From assembly GCF_000970045.1 (NCBI RefSeq), contig NZ_CP009505.1, positions 2,480,001 through 2,544,000 of the forward strand: 64,000 nt of DNA. The letters run 5' to 3'. Source of the DNA: Methanosarcina sp. MTP4 (GTDB lineage Archaea > Halobacteriota > Methanosarcinia > Methanosarcinales > Methanosarcinaceae). Below are positions 38,035 through 46,614 of this stretch, piece by piece. The notes under the pieces were generated by a model. The model was not told the origin of the DNA. It did no database searches and saw only the letters and a list, made by a program, of their open reading frames with translations. A program made the position numbers and the translations under genes. Numbering within the stretch: position 1 is the stretch's first letter; every line of letters starts with the position of its first letter.

Positions 38035-38227
38035 TTAAGGAAATAATTTTTCTTTTTTCAAAATAAACTTTTTATATTTGTGTGACACAAGTTAATTGCC
38101 AAAAGACCATTGTTTTTAAAATCAGTAAATTAGTTACTTTCAATTATATAAAAACGGGCATTAAAGTATGTAATTATAAGCTTGCTGATAATGGAAAGAT
38201 TGGGAATTAATATAAAAGGAATTCCAT
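37839..38227. other. Right end of the IS and promoter region of the HD gene
   Basis: Contains the right inverted repeat of the IS (about 38015-38034), then AT-rich DNA that probably supplies the promoter for the next gene. No gene seen. Confidence 0.5.
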
Positions 38228-38899
38228 ATGTGCCCGATAGACGATCCTGAGTGGAAACATAAGAATCCCGGGTTGAGAAATAACAATCCTGTAAGAAAAA
38301 ATTTCGTTCCCGAACCCCTGTCCCTGGAGTCCCTCTACTCTAAGTACGGGATCGAACGCAGCCATGCCGATAACGTGGCCCGGAATTCGCTGGAACTTTT
38401 CGACCTGCTTGCCCCTATCCACGGGCTGGACCTGAAGTACCGGCAGCTCATGGAAATCGCGGCCCTTGTCCATGATACGGGGATTTCGACAGACCTGGAT
38501 CAGCACCATAAGGCAGGAAGGGACATCCTGTTTAGGTACCCTCCAGCAGAACTCCCGGAACAACTCCGACCGGTGGTTGCCTGGGCCGCGTTTTTGCACA
38601 GGAAAAAAGCCGGAGAAAAAAAGCTGGAAAAGCTCCGGAAAACCTCTTTTGCAGAAATGCCTGAAGAAATACAGGACATCACCCTGAAAGTAGCTGCCCT
38701 CCTGCGGCTTGCCGATGCCCTGGACTACAGCCGGCTGGAAAGCAGGCTGGGAAGTTCAAAATTCGGAAAAAAAGCCGTCGTATTTGAGATAAAAGGCCCG
38801 GGGGCTGTAATCGATGCTGAACGGATGGCAAAGAAAGGAGACCTCTGGCACCTGCTTTTTGACACGAAACTTGAGTTCAGGCCCGAATCGAAAAAATGA
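38228..38899 (+). CDS. HD-domain phosphohydrolase (Ppx/GppA C-terminal-like)
   Basis: A 223-residue HD-domain protein: ERSHADNVARNSLELFD (His about 43), AALVHDTG (HD about 87-88), HHKAGRDILF and a late LRLADALDYSRL aspartate. This set matches the HD domain that ends exopolyphosphatase/GppA proteins, here as a stand-alone form. Likely a metal-dependent phosphohydrolase acting on a nucleotide or polyphosphate. It shares strand with the histidine phosphatase 105 bp downstream. Start ATG 38228. Confidence 0.82.
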   Translation: MCPIDDPEWKHKNPGLRNNNPVRKNFVPEPLSLESLYSKYGIERSHADNVARNSLELFDLLAPIHGLDLKYRQLMEIAALVHDTGISTDLDQHHKAGRDILFRYPPAELPEQLRPVVAWAAFLHRKKAGEKKLEKLRKTSFAEMPEEIQDITLKVAALLRLADALDYSRLESRLGSSKFGKKAVVFEIKGPGAVIDAERMAKKGDLWHLLFDTKLEFRPESKK

Positions 38900-39004
38900 G
38901 CCGGAATGTAAATTTTTGAATACAAATTTTTAATACTATTTTGAAACGATTTATAAAACGATTTTTGGATGATTTTGAGATGATTTATTGAAACGGTGGC
39001 TTAA

Positions 39005-39691
39005 ATGACTTATCTGGTACTTGTCCGTCACGGGGAAGCCAGGCTGAACCTTGAAAAAAGGTTTGCCGGCTGGCTTGACACCCCGCTTACCGAAAAGGGG
39101 ATCGAGGATGCTTTGCGCTGTGCATCTGATCTTGCAGGAATCGACTTTGACCTTGCTTTTACCTCCGGGTTGATCAGGGCAAGGGAGACCCTTTTCCTTA
39201 TCCTCTCAAGGCAGAAAAAAGCCGGGATCGTTGTGCATGAAGCAGAAGCGGAAGGTGAAGCTGCTTCACACCGGGAACGGTATTCCTTTCCTGAAAAGCT
39301 CCTGGATGAAGTGATCCCGATTTATTCAAATGAAGCCCTGAACGAACGCTATTACGGGCTTTTGCAGGGAAAGAAAAAGAAGAAAATGAAGGAAAAATAC
39401 GGGGACGAGCAGATTTTCATCTGGTGCAGGAGTTTTGAAACCGGGCCTCCGGGAGGAGAAAGCCTCAAAGACATCTCCGCTCGCGCAGTTCCTTTTTTCG
39501 AAAAGGAAATCCTGCCTGCCGTAAAGGAAGGGAGAAACGTCATAATCTGCGCCCACCAGAACAGTTTGCGGGCACTTATAAAACATATCGAGGATATTTC
39601 CGACGAGGATATTCCGTCAGTAGCGCTTGCAACGGCAACTTCCCTGGTTTACAGGTATTCCGAAGGCAGGCTGGTGAAGGACAAAAATTGA
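39005..39691 (+). CDS. 2,3-bisphosphoglycerate-dependent phosphoglycerate mutase-like histidine phosphatase
   Basis: A 228-residue histidine phosphatase. Catalytic LVRHGEARLN at residues 6-15, FAGWLDTPLTEKG (phosphoglycerate mutase signature), ALNERYYGLLQG and the second histidine in IICAHQNSLR. These features favour the dPGM group (3-phosphoglycerate to 2-phosphoglycerate in glycolysis/gluconeogenesis) over other phosphatases. A basic Lys-rich loop (GKKKKKMKEKYG) replaces the usual loop. The ATG at 39005 is clear. Confidence 0.88.
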   Translation: MTYLVLVRHGEARLNLEKRFAGWLDTPLTEKGIEDALRCASDLAGIDFDLAFTSGLIRARETLFLILSRQKKAGIVVHEAEAEGEAASHRERYSFPEKLLDEVIPIYSNEALNERYYGLLQGKKKKKMKEKYGDEQIFIWCRSFETGPPGGESLKDISARAVPFFEKEILPAVKEGRNVIICAHQNSLRALIKHIEDISDEDIPSVALATATSLVYRYSEGRLVKDKN

Positions 39692-39833
39692 TTTTCGAGG
39701 GCGGTTGATTTTTAGAAAGAAGATCTGGAAACAAAACAGAGCCTTAACTATAAAAACTCAGTTCGATTTAAAAATATCTAAAAGTTTTTAATGGATCGTG
39801 CCCTCTATAATCTGTTAAATGGACGTGGTTCTA

Positions 39834-40628
39834 ATGAAAAGAGTTTTATTAGTGCTTCTTATTTTGCTTGCTCTCTGCCTTTCCGGCTGTACGGAATCTC
39901 CTGAGGAGGGGGAGCACACCGACGCTGGATCAGGGGCAGTAGTTGAGGAAAACATCAGTGAGGCTAGCCCTTCCGAAACTGATGTCTCAGAAGATTCTGA
40001 TGTATCTGAAGTCTCTGAAGGTTCCGGTACACAGGCCTACAGTGAAACCGGGCCCGAAGCAATCGTCGAGGAAAGTTTCAGAAATGATTACAGTTATGCC
40101 GAATTCGAAGGCCGTTTTCTCAGGCAAACAGGCTTTGAAGCCGACCCTGCGCTGGAAGGCCGCTACACCCTGACCTACCTTTATGATGTCAGGACTGATA
40201 AGCTGCCCAAATCCGTAACCGGCTTTTCCGTCGAACTCATAATCGAGGACGGGAAAATCGTGGAGAAAACATATACCAAACTTCTTGAAGACGAATATCC
40301 TTCCCTCTTCTCACAGAAAATCGACGTCCAGCACGTAAGCGTCCACAATGAGGTCCTGCTTGAAGGCACAAGCACCCTGCCTGAAGCTACGGTACTCAGG
40401 AGCCAGCTTTTCGCCGATGGTGAGCCTGAAAGCTGGTGGCCCAAAAATACAACTGCGATCGTAAGAAATGGGAAATGGAAGCTTGAAGTGGCTCTGGGAG
40501 AAGCTGGAAGGCCTGAGAAACTCAGCACAGAAGCCGAATATCTCCTGCTGGCCTGGAAAGAAGATGAACCGGCAGTCAGGTCGGGGATGTACTTCGACCT
40601 GTCAGGCCCCCCGACACCTGAAGAGTAA
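39834..40628 (+). CDS. Predicted lipoprotein, function unknown
   Basis: Starting at ATG 39834 the protein has a signal peptide (LLVLLILLALCLSGC) with an LSGC lipobox, so it should be lipid-anchored outside the membrane. A Glu/Ser/Thr-rich linker of about 65 residues is followed by a globular domain of about 165 residues that I do not recognise (RYTLTYLYDVRTDKLP and onward). A decayed copy of the middle of this gene lies at 53385-53680. An ATG five codons upstream (39819) is less likely because it would precede the signal peptide. Confidence 0.8.
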   Translation: MKRVLLVLLILLALCLSGCTESPEEGEHTDAGSGAVVEENISEASPSETDVSEDSDVSEVSEGSGTQAYSETGPEAIVEESFRNDYSYAEFEGRFLRQTGFEADPALEGRYTLTYLYDVRTDKLPKSVTGFSVELIIEDGKIVEKTYTKLLEDEYPSLFSQKIDVQHVSVHNEVLLEGTSTLPEATVLRSQLFADGEPESWWPKNTTAIVRNGKWKLEVALGEAGRPEKLSTEAEYLLLAWKEDEPAVRSGMYFDLSGPPTPEE

Positions 40629-40736
40629 GGGTTTCCGGTTACTTACTCCCTTTTTTTGTTTTTTATCAGGTTCTCTGCTTAACGGGATTCTCCTGCTTAA
40701 CGGATTCGAGGTTGCTTTTTAGATTGATTTTACTTC

Positions 40737-41360
40737 TCAGACGTAGCCCAGCGGCATTATATAAAGCGGGTCTTCGTTTGCCGGGAGCTTGAGCGCTTTT
40801 CTTACTTCCTCGTCCTCAAATGCCCCGATGGCACAGGTCCCGATCCCGAGTTCCGTCGCCAGCAGGTAAATATTTTCGGCTACGTGCCCCGCCTCCATGA
40901 CCGCGTAGCGGATTCCTCTTTTCATGTATTTGCTGGTGATGCGCGGGTACACTGCGGAAATCACCAGGCTTGCAGGAGCGTTCCTGATCATGGGCTGGGA
41001 AAGGGCAGCTGTGGCCAGCTTTGCTCTCAGGTCTCCCGAAACGTCCTCGATAAGAGAATGCTCTTCCGAGATGTACCGGTACACTCCCGGCTCGATCCCC
41101 GCCACGTTTCCGGCAACAAGGTGCACTTCCAGCGGGTAAAGGGCTCCAGCTGACGGGGCTGTCCTGAACCCCTCTTTCGAACTGATCCCCTGGGCAGCCC
41201 AGAGGAAGCGGGCCACGTCCGATTCGGAAAGTGCCTTTTCCGAGTATGAGCGAATAGATCTCCGCTTTGCAAGAATTTCTTCAAACGAGCTCCTGCCTGC
41301 AGCTTCCCTTTCAGGCAGTTTGATTTTCATAGGCAGGTCTGTAAGACCCTGATCTCCCAT
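40737..41360 (-). CDS. SagB-type nitroreductase-family oxidoreductase
   Basis: A 207-residue FMN-binding nitroreductase/SagB-ThcOx family protein. RRSIRSYS near residue 34, APSAGALYPLEVHLV near residue 68, AVMEAGHVAENIYLLATELGIG near 150 and a final LPLG-like IMPLGYV are typical. Substrate unknown; no ribosomal-peptide gene is nearby. It is convergent with the lipoprotein gene. Confidence 0.88.
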   Translation of the reverse strand: MGDQGLTDLPMKIKLPEREAAGRSSFEEILAKRRSIRSYSEKALSESDVARFLWAAQGISSKEGFRTAPSAGALYPLEVHLVAGNVAGIEPGVYRYISEEHSLIEDVSGDLRAKLATAALSQPMIRNAPASLVISAVYPRITSKYMKRGIRYAVMEAGHVAENIYLLATELGIGTCAIGAFEDEEVRKALKLPANEDPLYIMPLGYV

Positions 41361-41376
41361 ATCTTTACCCCCTTAA

Positions 41377-41444
41377 TTTCATACCCTATTCTATTTCATA
41401 ACCGAATCTATTTCATACACAATTCTATTTCATACCCTAATTTA
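41377..41444. repeat. Four-copy 17-bp tandem repeat
   Basis: Four 17-bp units of the form tttcataccctattcta with small changes lie in the 170-bp gap between the nitroreductase and MIP18-like genes. Further tttcatgatca repeats follow at 41500-41545, overlapping the end of the next gene. Confidence 0.85.
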
Positions 41445-41530
41445 AGACCCCATTCGTGACTGTTAATAACATTTCATTCCTTTTCTGTTTCATGCAGATA
41501 ATTTCGTGATCATTTCGGATTATTTCATGA

Positions 41531-41833
41531 TCATTTCATGATCTTTCCCACCGCATCTTCCGATATCCTGGCAGGCGTCCAGGGCGGGTCCCAGACAAGT
41601 TTGACTTCGGCTTTCTCTATGCCTTCCATTGCCTCAACTTTCCGTTTTACGTTCTCGGCTATAACTTCCCCCATCGGGCAGCCCGGCATGGTCAGGGTCA
41701 TTTCAATATGGACATGATCACCTTTTACCTCAACCCCATAAACAAGCCCGAGGTCAACGATATTGATCGGGATCTCAGGGTCGTAAACGGTTTTGAGCAC
41801 TTCGATAACTTCGTCTTTGCTGACGATAGACAC
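41531..41833 (-). CDS. MIP18/PaaD-like (DUF59) protein, copy 1
   Basis: A 100-residue DUF59 protein related to SufT/MIP18 iron-sulfur assembly factors. YDPEIPINIVDLGLVYGV, TLTMPGCPMGE with the conserved cysteine, and VWDPPWTPARIS are diagnostic. The start is GTG at 41833 next to gggggag. An upstream block (mgaaatgyatttaactttcaa) is shared with the second copy and probably contains the promoter. It lies downstream of the left methyltransferase locus, separated by an IS; copy 2 (50637-50993) follows the middle locus in the same way. The link to the methyltransferases is inferred from this repeated order. Confidence 0.85.
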   Translation of the reverse strand: MSIVSKDEVIEVLKTVYDPEIPINIVDLGLVYGVEVKGDHVHIEMTLTMPGCPMGEVIAENVKRKVEAMEGIEKAEVKLVWDPPWTPARISEDAVGKIMK

Positions 41834-42089
41834 TCCCCCTTTTATAAAAATACACAGTTGAAAGTTAAATACATTTCTGCTAAAAAAATCTAAATTTGAG
41901 GTTTAAAAGTTATGGAGGTTAAAAGCGCCCGGCTATCCGGATGAAAAAAAGTGCAATGAAGACCTGGCTTCATTGCTTTTGTATTATGCTTCTCTTCTTC
42001 TTTTTCTTCTTCTTTTTGTCCTCTCCCCTTCTGGTTTTTCCTTCTTTTTCATCATCCGACGTTCCGCAAATGTCCATAAAAATACAATT
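41834..42089. other. Gap between the MIP18-like gene and the IS, with hairpin and T/C-rich tract
   Basis: Contains the shared promoter-like block of the MIP18-like gene (about 41860-41885), a terminator-like hairpin (41953-41976) and a long pyrimidine tract (41985-42050). No gene. Confidence 0.5.
41943..41980 (-). terminator. Terminator-like hairpin
   Basis: A perfect 9-bp stem, gcaatgaag (41953-41961) and cttcattgc (41968-41976), with a six-base loop. Read on the minus strand it is followed by a run of seven T (41943-41950 complement), and on the plus strand by four T. It may have ended the transcript of the left methyltransferase operon before the IS arrived; the middle locus has a similar hairpin at 51094-51125. 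Confidence 0.6.
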
Positions 42090-43945
42090 ATTTTTATTCA
42101 ATAATCAACTGTCCAATAATAATTGACTTATGTTAATGGCAAATTCGTTGATTCTTAAACACAGCACAAACTGAATTTGTCACTATACTCATATTTTTTA
42201 TATTGTAGAGCTGATATTTCCTAAATTCTACGACAGCATCCGCTACTTGTGCTGTCTGAAACTTTTGATATTTCTTAGTTAAAGAGCTTATACCCTCATT
42301 CAAAAATAGTATTTTTCACAACTCTTTCCCATCAACCTTATTAACTTCTCTTTGATTTCATCCAAGTTGGCGATTTGAATTTTAGCTTTTGATTTCTTTT
42401 TTACTTCCACTTCCGTAATCCCTTTCATCAGCATGAAAACCCATTTCAATGTCGGCTTTTGAGTTTGTTTCTTAACCTGGTTCGGTATTGATTCCCCTGT
42501 TTCTTTTAGTTTTTCTCTCAGCTTCCATTCTGCTACCGAGTAAACCATCAGAGTTAAAACCATGATCATTGACAATGCTTCAATTCTCTCAGGTTTCTTA
42601 AGATAAACTTCAGAAACCCTGAAACTTTTGTCCTTTATGAACCTGAATCCTTTTTCCACTTTACTCTGGTTTTTGTATTTTTCCAGCATCTCTTCAGCAT
42701 CAAGATTCAAGTCACTGCTGCCGATTATAAATCTTCCATGATACTTCATTTCATGCAGTGCGAGTTCTTCATTCTTGATGGCCTTCGCATCTACAACATA
42801 ATGGGTAACAAGCTTTTCACCTTTTTTTGGCCTTCCTCTCTTGCCTTTTTCCCTTTTTGATACCGTTGAGATATCCACTGTTTCCAGCAAACAGTAGGGG
42901 TTCTCTTTCTTCCATCTTTCCAGAGCTGCTCTTGCGTCTTCTTCACATGCAAAATCTATTTGTTTCAGCTCTTTCAGCTCTTTCTGAGCTTTCTTAAGTA
43001 TCTTTTTGATTTTCTTTTCAAATGTAATGTCTTTTCTTTTATGCATCTCTTTGGAGTGAACAACTACCCATTTTTGTTCTATGCCACCATATTCAACCAT
43101 AGTTTCGTAAAATAAGTAGCGTGGGTCTTCTCCCTGTTTAAACTCAAAATCAGAAGTCAGCAACTCTTTACAAAGATTCAGAGTTGAGGGAACACGGGTG
43201 ATCCACTTCATGTCTTTTAATGCTTTGACATTATCTTCAGAATACAGAGAACTATCAGCTATGAAGTAAACGTCATCAAGGAAATCGATGTTTTCCTTAA
43301 GTCTTTTCATGGCTTCTACTATGGTTTCTTTGTCGGATGAGTTCCCAGAGTATGCTTGTGTAAATAATGGCATTCCATACTGGTTTGTAATCATCCCCAT
43401 TGAAAAACGCTTCAAATCATATCTCTTATCTTTCGCGTGACCATAAGTGAGTTCAATGGCAGAGCTACCATCTTCAGGCTCATAGTCTCCATGAACGCTG
43501 AAATTGGTATCATCGCAATGAAGTTGTATGACTTTAAGGTTCACAACTTCCATCATACTCATGGAAAGTTTCATGAACAGTTGAGTAGGATCTGCTTCGT
43601 ATATCTTATCAAGAGTTCGCCCTAAAACGTCATCAGTAAGATCTGACGCACTAACTCCAGGACCAAGTAACCTTTCAACTGGAAGATTTTCAAAATATTG
43701 AGAGTACAGGTAAAGTCGGCTGTCAGTGAATCCAAGGCAATTAAGAATCATTGCTTTTATCACTGTTGAATGAGCTAACTTATGCTGCCCAATTTTGGGA
43801 AGGACTTCATCGATAATACTTCCAATTTCAAGTTCATCGAAAATTCCACAAACTATACCGTGATGGTCCAAGGAGTTAGTAGTAATGTGCATAAAAATTC
43901 AAAAATTCAATAGCAAGTTACCTTATTTACAGTTTTCCAATAAAA
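42090..43945. mobile_element. IS1634-like insertion sequence, ends approximate
   Basis: An element of about 1.85 kb carrying an intact transposase on the minus strand. The ends are tentative: sequence near 42092 (tttttattcaataatcaactg) matches imperfectly the reverse complement near 43953 (tttttattggaaaactg). The short block aaatgtc occurs at both sides (42068-42074 and 43944-43950) and could be a target duplication, but it does not fit these ends precisely. The right end lies about 40 bp from the stop of the MtaA-like gene. Confidence 0.6.
42300..43892 (-). CDS. IS1634-family transposase
   Basis: A 530-residue DDE transposase. LHCDDTNFSVHG, DVYFIADSSLYSEDNVKAL and KVEKGFRFIKD provide the acidic residues, with a basic RGRPKKG insert before the last. 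The length and domain order match the IS1634 group. The frame is intact with ATG at 43892. Sequence similarity to the transposase at 36069 is distant. It interrupts the space between the MtaA-like gene and the MIP18-like gene of the left locus. Confidence 0.92.
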   Translation of the reverse strand: MHITTNSLDHHGIVCGIFDELEIGSIIDEVLPKIGQHKLAHSTVIKAMILNCLGFTDSRLYLYSQYFENLPVERLLGPGVSASDLTDDVLGRTLDKIYEADPTQLFMKLSMSMMEVVNLKVIQLHCDDTNFSVHGDYEPEDGSSAIELTYGHAKDKRYDLKRFSMGMITNQYGMPLFTQAYSGNSSDKETIVEAMKRLKENIDFLDDVYFIADSSLYSEDNVKALKDMKWITRVPSTLNLCKELLTSDFEFKQGEDPRYLFYETMVEYGGIEQKWVVVHSKEMHKRKDITFEKKIKKILKKAQKELKELKQIDFACEEDARAALERWKKENPYCLLETVDISTVSKREKGKRGRPKKGEKLVTHYVVDAKAIKNEELALHEMKYHGRFIIGSSDLNLDAEEMLEKYKNQSKVEKGFRFIKDKSFRVSEVYLKKPERIEALSMIMVLTLMVYSVAEWKLREKLKETGESIPNQVKKQTQKPTLKWVFMLMKGITEVEVKKKSKAKIQIANLDEIKEKLIRLMGKSCEKYYF

Positions 43946-43983
43946 ATGTCTGAATAATAATCAGAGATGTGCGGAAAGTCGGA

Positions 43984-44994
43984 TCATTCTTTTGCAGCAG
44001 CTTTTGCCGCCTCAGCCATAGCCCTTATATTCTCGAGCTTCGTTCCGGGGGGAATCCCGCAGCCTGGAGCGAGGATATTCACTCCCTTGGCAATGCATTC
44101 GAGAGCCTCTGCCCGGACGTCTTCTGGCTTTCCCAGGAAGAGGGTGTCCGGGGGGTTGATGTTGCCTATAATTGCAACCCTGTCCCCTACCAGTTCTTTT
44201 GCTTTTTGGATGTCTACCAGATGGTCAAGGCTGACACCTGCAACTCCTGTGTCTGCCATCATCCCCAGAAGAGGGGTTGAGTCCCCACAGATGTGGAGGA
44301 TGGCCGGTTTGTCCAGGCTGTGGACAAGTTTGGAACAGGGAGGATAGGCTGCCTCCTGGTAGAAGTCACATCCCAGGAGCTCGCTGCCTGCCGAAGGATC
44401 GATGACTACGATCGAATCGGCTCCGGCTTCTTCAAGGGCACGCCCGTAACTTATCAGCAACACGGTTGTGAAGGAGAGCAGGTCCTTGAAGAAGTTTGGG
44501 TTGTCGAACATGTCCATTAACAGGGCTTCGACACCCCTTATCTGCCCGGCAAGGGTAAAGGGCCCGGTAATCCCGGCTATGATCGGGAGGCCTGGGTCCT
44601 CTTCTTTCACGAGCTTTATTGCCTCGAGCACCACGGGCATCCTTCCGGCCTTGGAGGGATCCGGGACTTCCAGGGAGTAGAGTTTCTCCGGATCACTGAG
44701 AACCGGATCTTTGATGGAAGGCTGGGAATCGGATTTTCCTCCGTGTATGGCAGAGCCCAGAGCTTCGGCTTCGACACAGAGATCGAAGGGAACCCTTACG
44801 CTTTCAATTCCTCCTAACCGGTTGGCGGCAAGGGCCAGTTTTGCCATCTTCTGTGCGCTGGAATGTGCTTCGGGCCAAGATGTCCCGGTTTCCTCCATCA
44901 TCTCAACAGTTGCGGTTTGAAGAGGACAGGCTACAGAGACCCTGTCCACTTCTTCTCGCGCAAGGGCAGCAAGAAAACGTTCTTTATTGTTCAT
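43984..44994 (-). CDS. MtaA-type methylcobamide:CoM methyltransferase, left locus
   Basis: A 336-residue UroD-fold methyltransferase expected to pass methyl groups from the neighbouring corrinoid protein to coenzyme M. Zinc ligands HIC (234-236) and C312 in LAPGCGIPPGT are the MtaA pattern. It is second in a two-gene operon after the corrinoid gene (58 bp spacing) and is nearly identical (about 96% by eye) to the MtaA-like protein at 56770-57777. The UroD-fold partner found between corrinoid and MtaA-like genes in the right locus is missing here. An IS lies just past the stop codon. Confidence 0.88.
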   Translation of the reverse strand: MNNKERFLAALAREEVDRVSVACPLQTATVEMMEETGTSWPEAHSSAQKMAKLALAANRLGGIESVRVPFDLCVEAEALGSAIHGGKSDSQPSIKDPVLSDPEKLYSLEVPDPSKAGRMPVVLEAIKLVKEEDPGLPIIAGITGPFTLAGQIRGVEALLMDMFDNPNFFKDLLSFTTVLLISYGRALEEAGADSIVVIDPSAGSELLGCDFYQEAAYPPCSKLVHSLDKPAILHICGDSTPLLGMMADTGVAGVSLDHLVDIQKAKELVGDRVAIIGNINPPDTLFLGKPEDVRAEALECIAKGVNILAPGCGIPPGTKLENIRAMAEAAKAAAKE

Positions 44995-45052
44995 TACAAT
45001 CCTTCATATACATTTTTTTAGCTATGTAGCTCTATGCTTCTCTTTTTGCTTG

Positions 45053-45706
45053 TCAGTTAGCTTTCTTTGCTGCTACGAGCTCTTTGACAGCTTTGATGGC
45101 TTCCGGGGCATTTTCGGCGTATGCATCCGCACCTATATCATTACAGTAGCGCTGGGATACGGGGCCTCCTCCAATCATGATTTTAGTGCTCGGGATTTCC
45201 CCCCTCGCAAGTTCGACCACTTCTTTCATTCCCATCATGCTTGTGGTCATGAGGGCAGACAGCCCGATAACATCTGCATTGTGCTCTTTTGCGGCCTCGA
45301 TAAACTTTTCGGGGGCAATATCCTTTCCCAGGTGGTGGACCGTGAAACCTGCGGCTCCCAGCAAGCTGACTACCAGGTTGATCCCGATGTCATGGACGTC
45401 ACCGAAAACCACGCCTGTGACCACATCTCCCGGTTTCTCCGCTGATTCTACGTTTACATGGGGCTGAAGGATCTCCACGGCCGAGTTCATGGCCCGAGCT
45501 GCAATCATAATGTGAGGGACAAACATTTCCCTCTTATCATATTTGTCGCTCACAATGCTCATTCCATGAGCACAGCCTTTCATGATCGCTTCATAGGCAT
45601 CTACCTTTTCTTCGATCACTTTGTTTGCAAGTTCCACACAAAGATCCTGCTTGCCTTTGACCACAGCTTCTGCCAGGCTTTCAAAAATTTCCTCTTTAGA
45701 AGTCAT
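45053..45706 (-). CDS. Methyltransferase corrinoid protein, left locus
   Basis: A 217-residue corrinoid carrier protein. N-terminal helical cap (about 1-90) and cobalamin-binding domain with GDVHDIG (His105), SALMTTS and IGGGPVS. It is the most diverged of the three corrinoid proteins in the 45-59 kb region but shares KGCAHGMSIVSDKYDKREMF exactly with them. It begins the left operon; the gap upstream carries a GAGAAC/GTTCTC inverted repeat about 205 nt before the ATG. The methyl donor substrate is unknown. Confidence 0.92.
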   Translation of the reverse strand: MTSKEEIFESLAEAVVKGKQDLCVELANKVIEEKVDAYEAIMKGCAHGMSIVSDKYDKREMFVPHIMIAARAMNSAVEILQPHVNVESAEKPGDVVTGVVFGDVHDIGINLVVSLLGAAGFTVHHLGKDIAPEKFIEAAKEHNADVIGLSALMTTSMMGMKEVVELARGEIPSTKIMIGGGPVSQRYCNDIGADAYAENAPEAIKAVKELVAAKKAN

Positions 45707-46614
45707 ATTACCACTCTGCCTTTTTAATGAACTTTTTCCCGGCCCTCGTGCTTGAAGTGAAATACAAGGGACGGTTTTGGGTCTGTTTGAGTTTATCGAT
45801 TTTCCTTTTTCTTCGCATGCTTCGTCTGTTAGTCTGTTTGCCTGTTTGCATGCTTCTTTTTACTCTTTTTTTGTCAGGGTTTCACATTTTGTGGTGCAGA
45901 TAGTGTGATGAGAACTATGGTGCAACGTTCTCATTGCAAAAGCTGTTTTTACGGCATTTAAACCATCCTAAGCCGCAATTATTCATAGCTTTTATATATG
46001 GTACTGGCTGGTGTCCACCTCCCATGACACATATATAATTTAATTTTGTAGTTGCTCCAAATCCCTCGAAGTATGGAAAAATAGCATTGTGCGAAGTGAT
46101 ATGAAAAAAATTGTGACTGGCCAGATTGATAAACTATAAATATGATGGATTAGGTTGAAACATTTATTGCAATGTCACTATAGGGAAACAAAAAGATTAA
46201 AGCTAATTTTTTGGGCTTTATTGAAAGCCATTCTGGCAGGTCTGACTAATCGTGATATAAAAGCTTGTTGGCAATAAATCCTCTAAAATAGCATTTTCAG
46301 GGAATTTTTGTTTCACTATCCTGCTAAATCCTCCTGATAGGGCGCAGGAGACCTATCATGACTTTATGTTTTTACCGTTTTTGGCGCTGAATGTTTTTTA
46401 AAACTTTCTCAGAATATTTTTTTGAATTAGTCATGTGGATTAAAGACAGTGTACTTTCTCTTTTTAGTAAAAAACTTTTAAAAATAGTATTTCTGGAGAT
46501 TTATATATGCACTTGATGGAAAATAAATTAATAGTGATATATAGAATTAATTAATATAATGTTAACATTGAATACCTTCACCAAGTCCATCAACTTAATT
46601 TATGGGGGACAAAA
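45707..46614. other. Divergent intergenic region between corrinoid and PAS/GAF genes
   Basis: About 900 bp with no gene. It holds the probable promoters and leaders of two divergent genes: minus-strand AT boxes near 45995-46005 and 46030-46040, the GAGAAC inverted repeat (45910-45932) and a tgatagg/cctatca hairpin (46335-46358). AT-rich sequence from 46500 to 46600 probably serves the PAS/GAF gene, whose ATG is preceded by ggggg. Confidence 0.6.
45910..45932 (-). promoter_or_regulatory. GAGAAC-N11-GTTCTC inverted repeat upstream of the left corrinoid gene
   Basis: Perfect 6-bp arms, 205-230 nt before the corrinoid ATG. A like repeat with N13 spacing sits at nearly the same distance before the middle corrinoid gene (53117-53141). 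A half-site occurs before the right one (59757-59762). Shared neighbours are a tgtggtgyagat block on one side and a tgc on the other. Likely a protein- or RNA-level control site; the mechanism is unknown. Confidence 0.6.

Noticed and set aside
41941-42126. 61-codon hydrophobic frame
   Set aside because: Derived from a pyrimidine tract downstream of a hairpin; no support.
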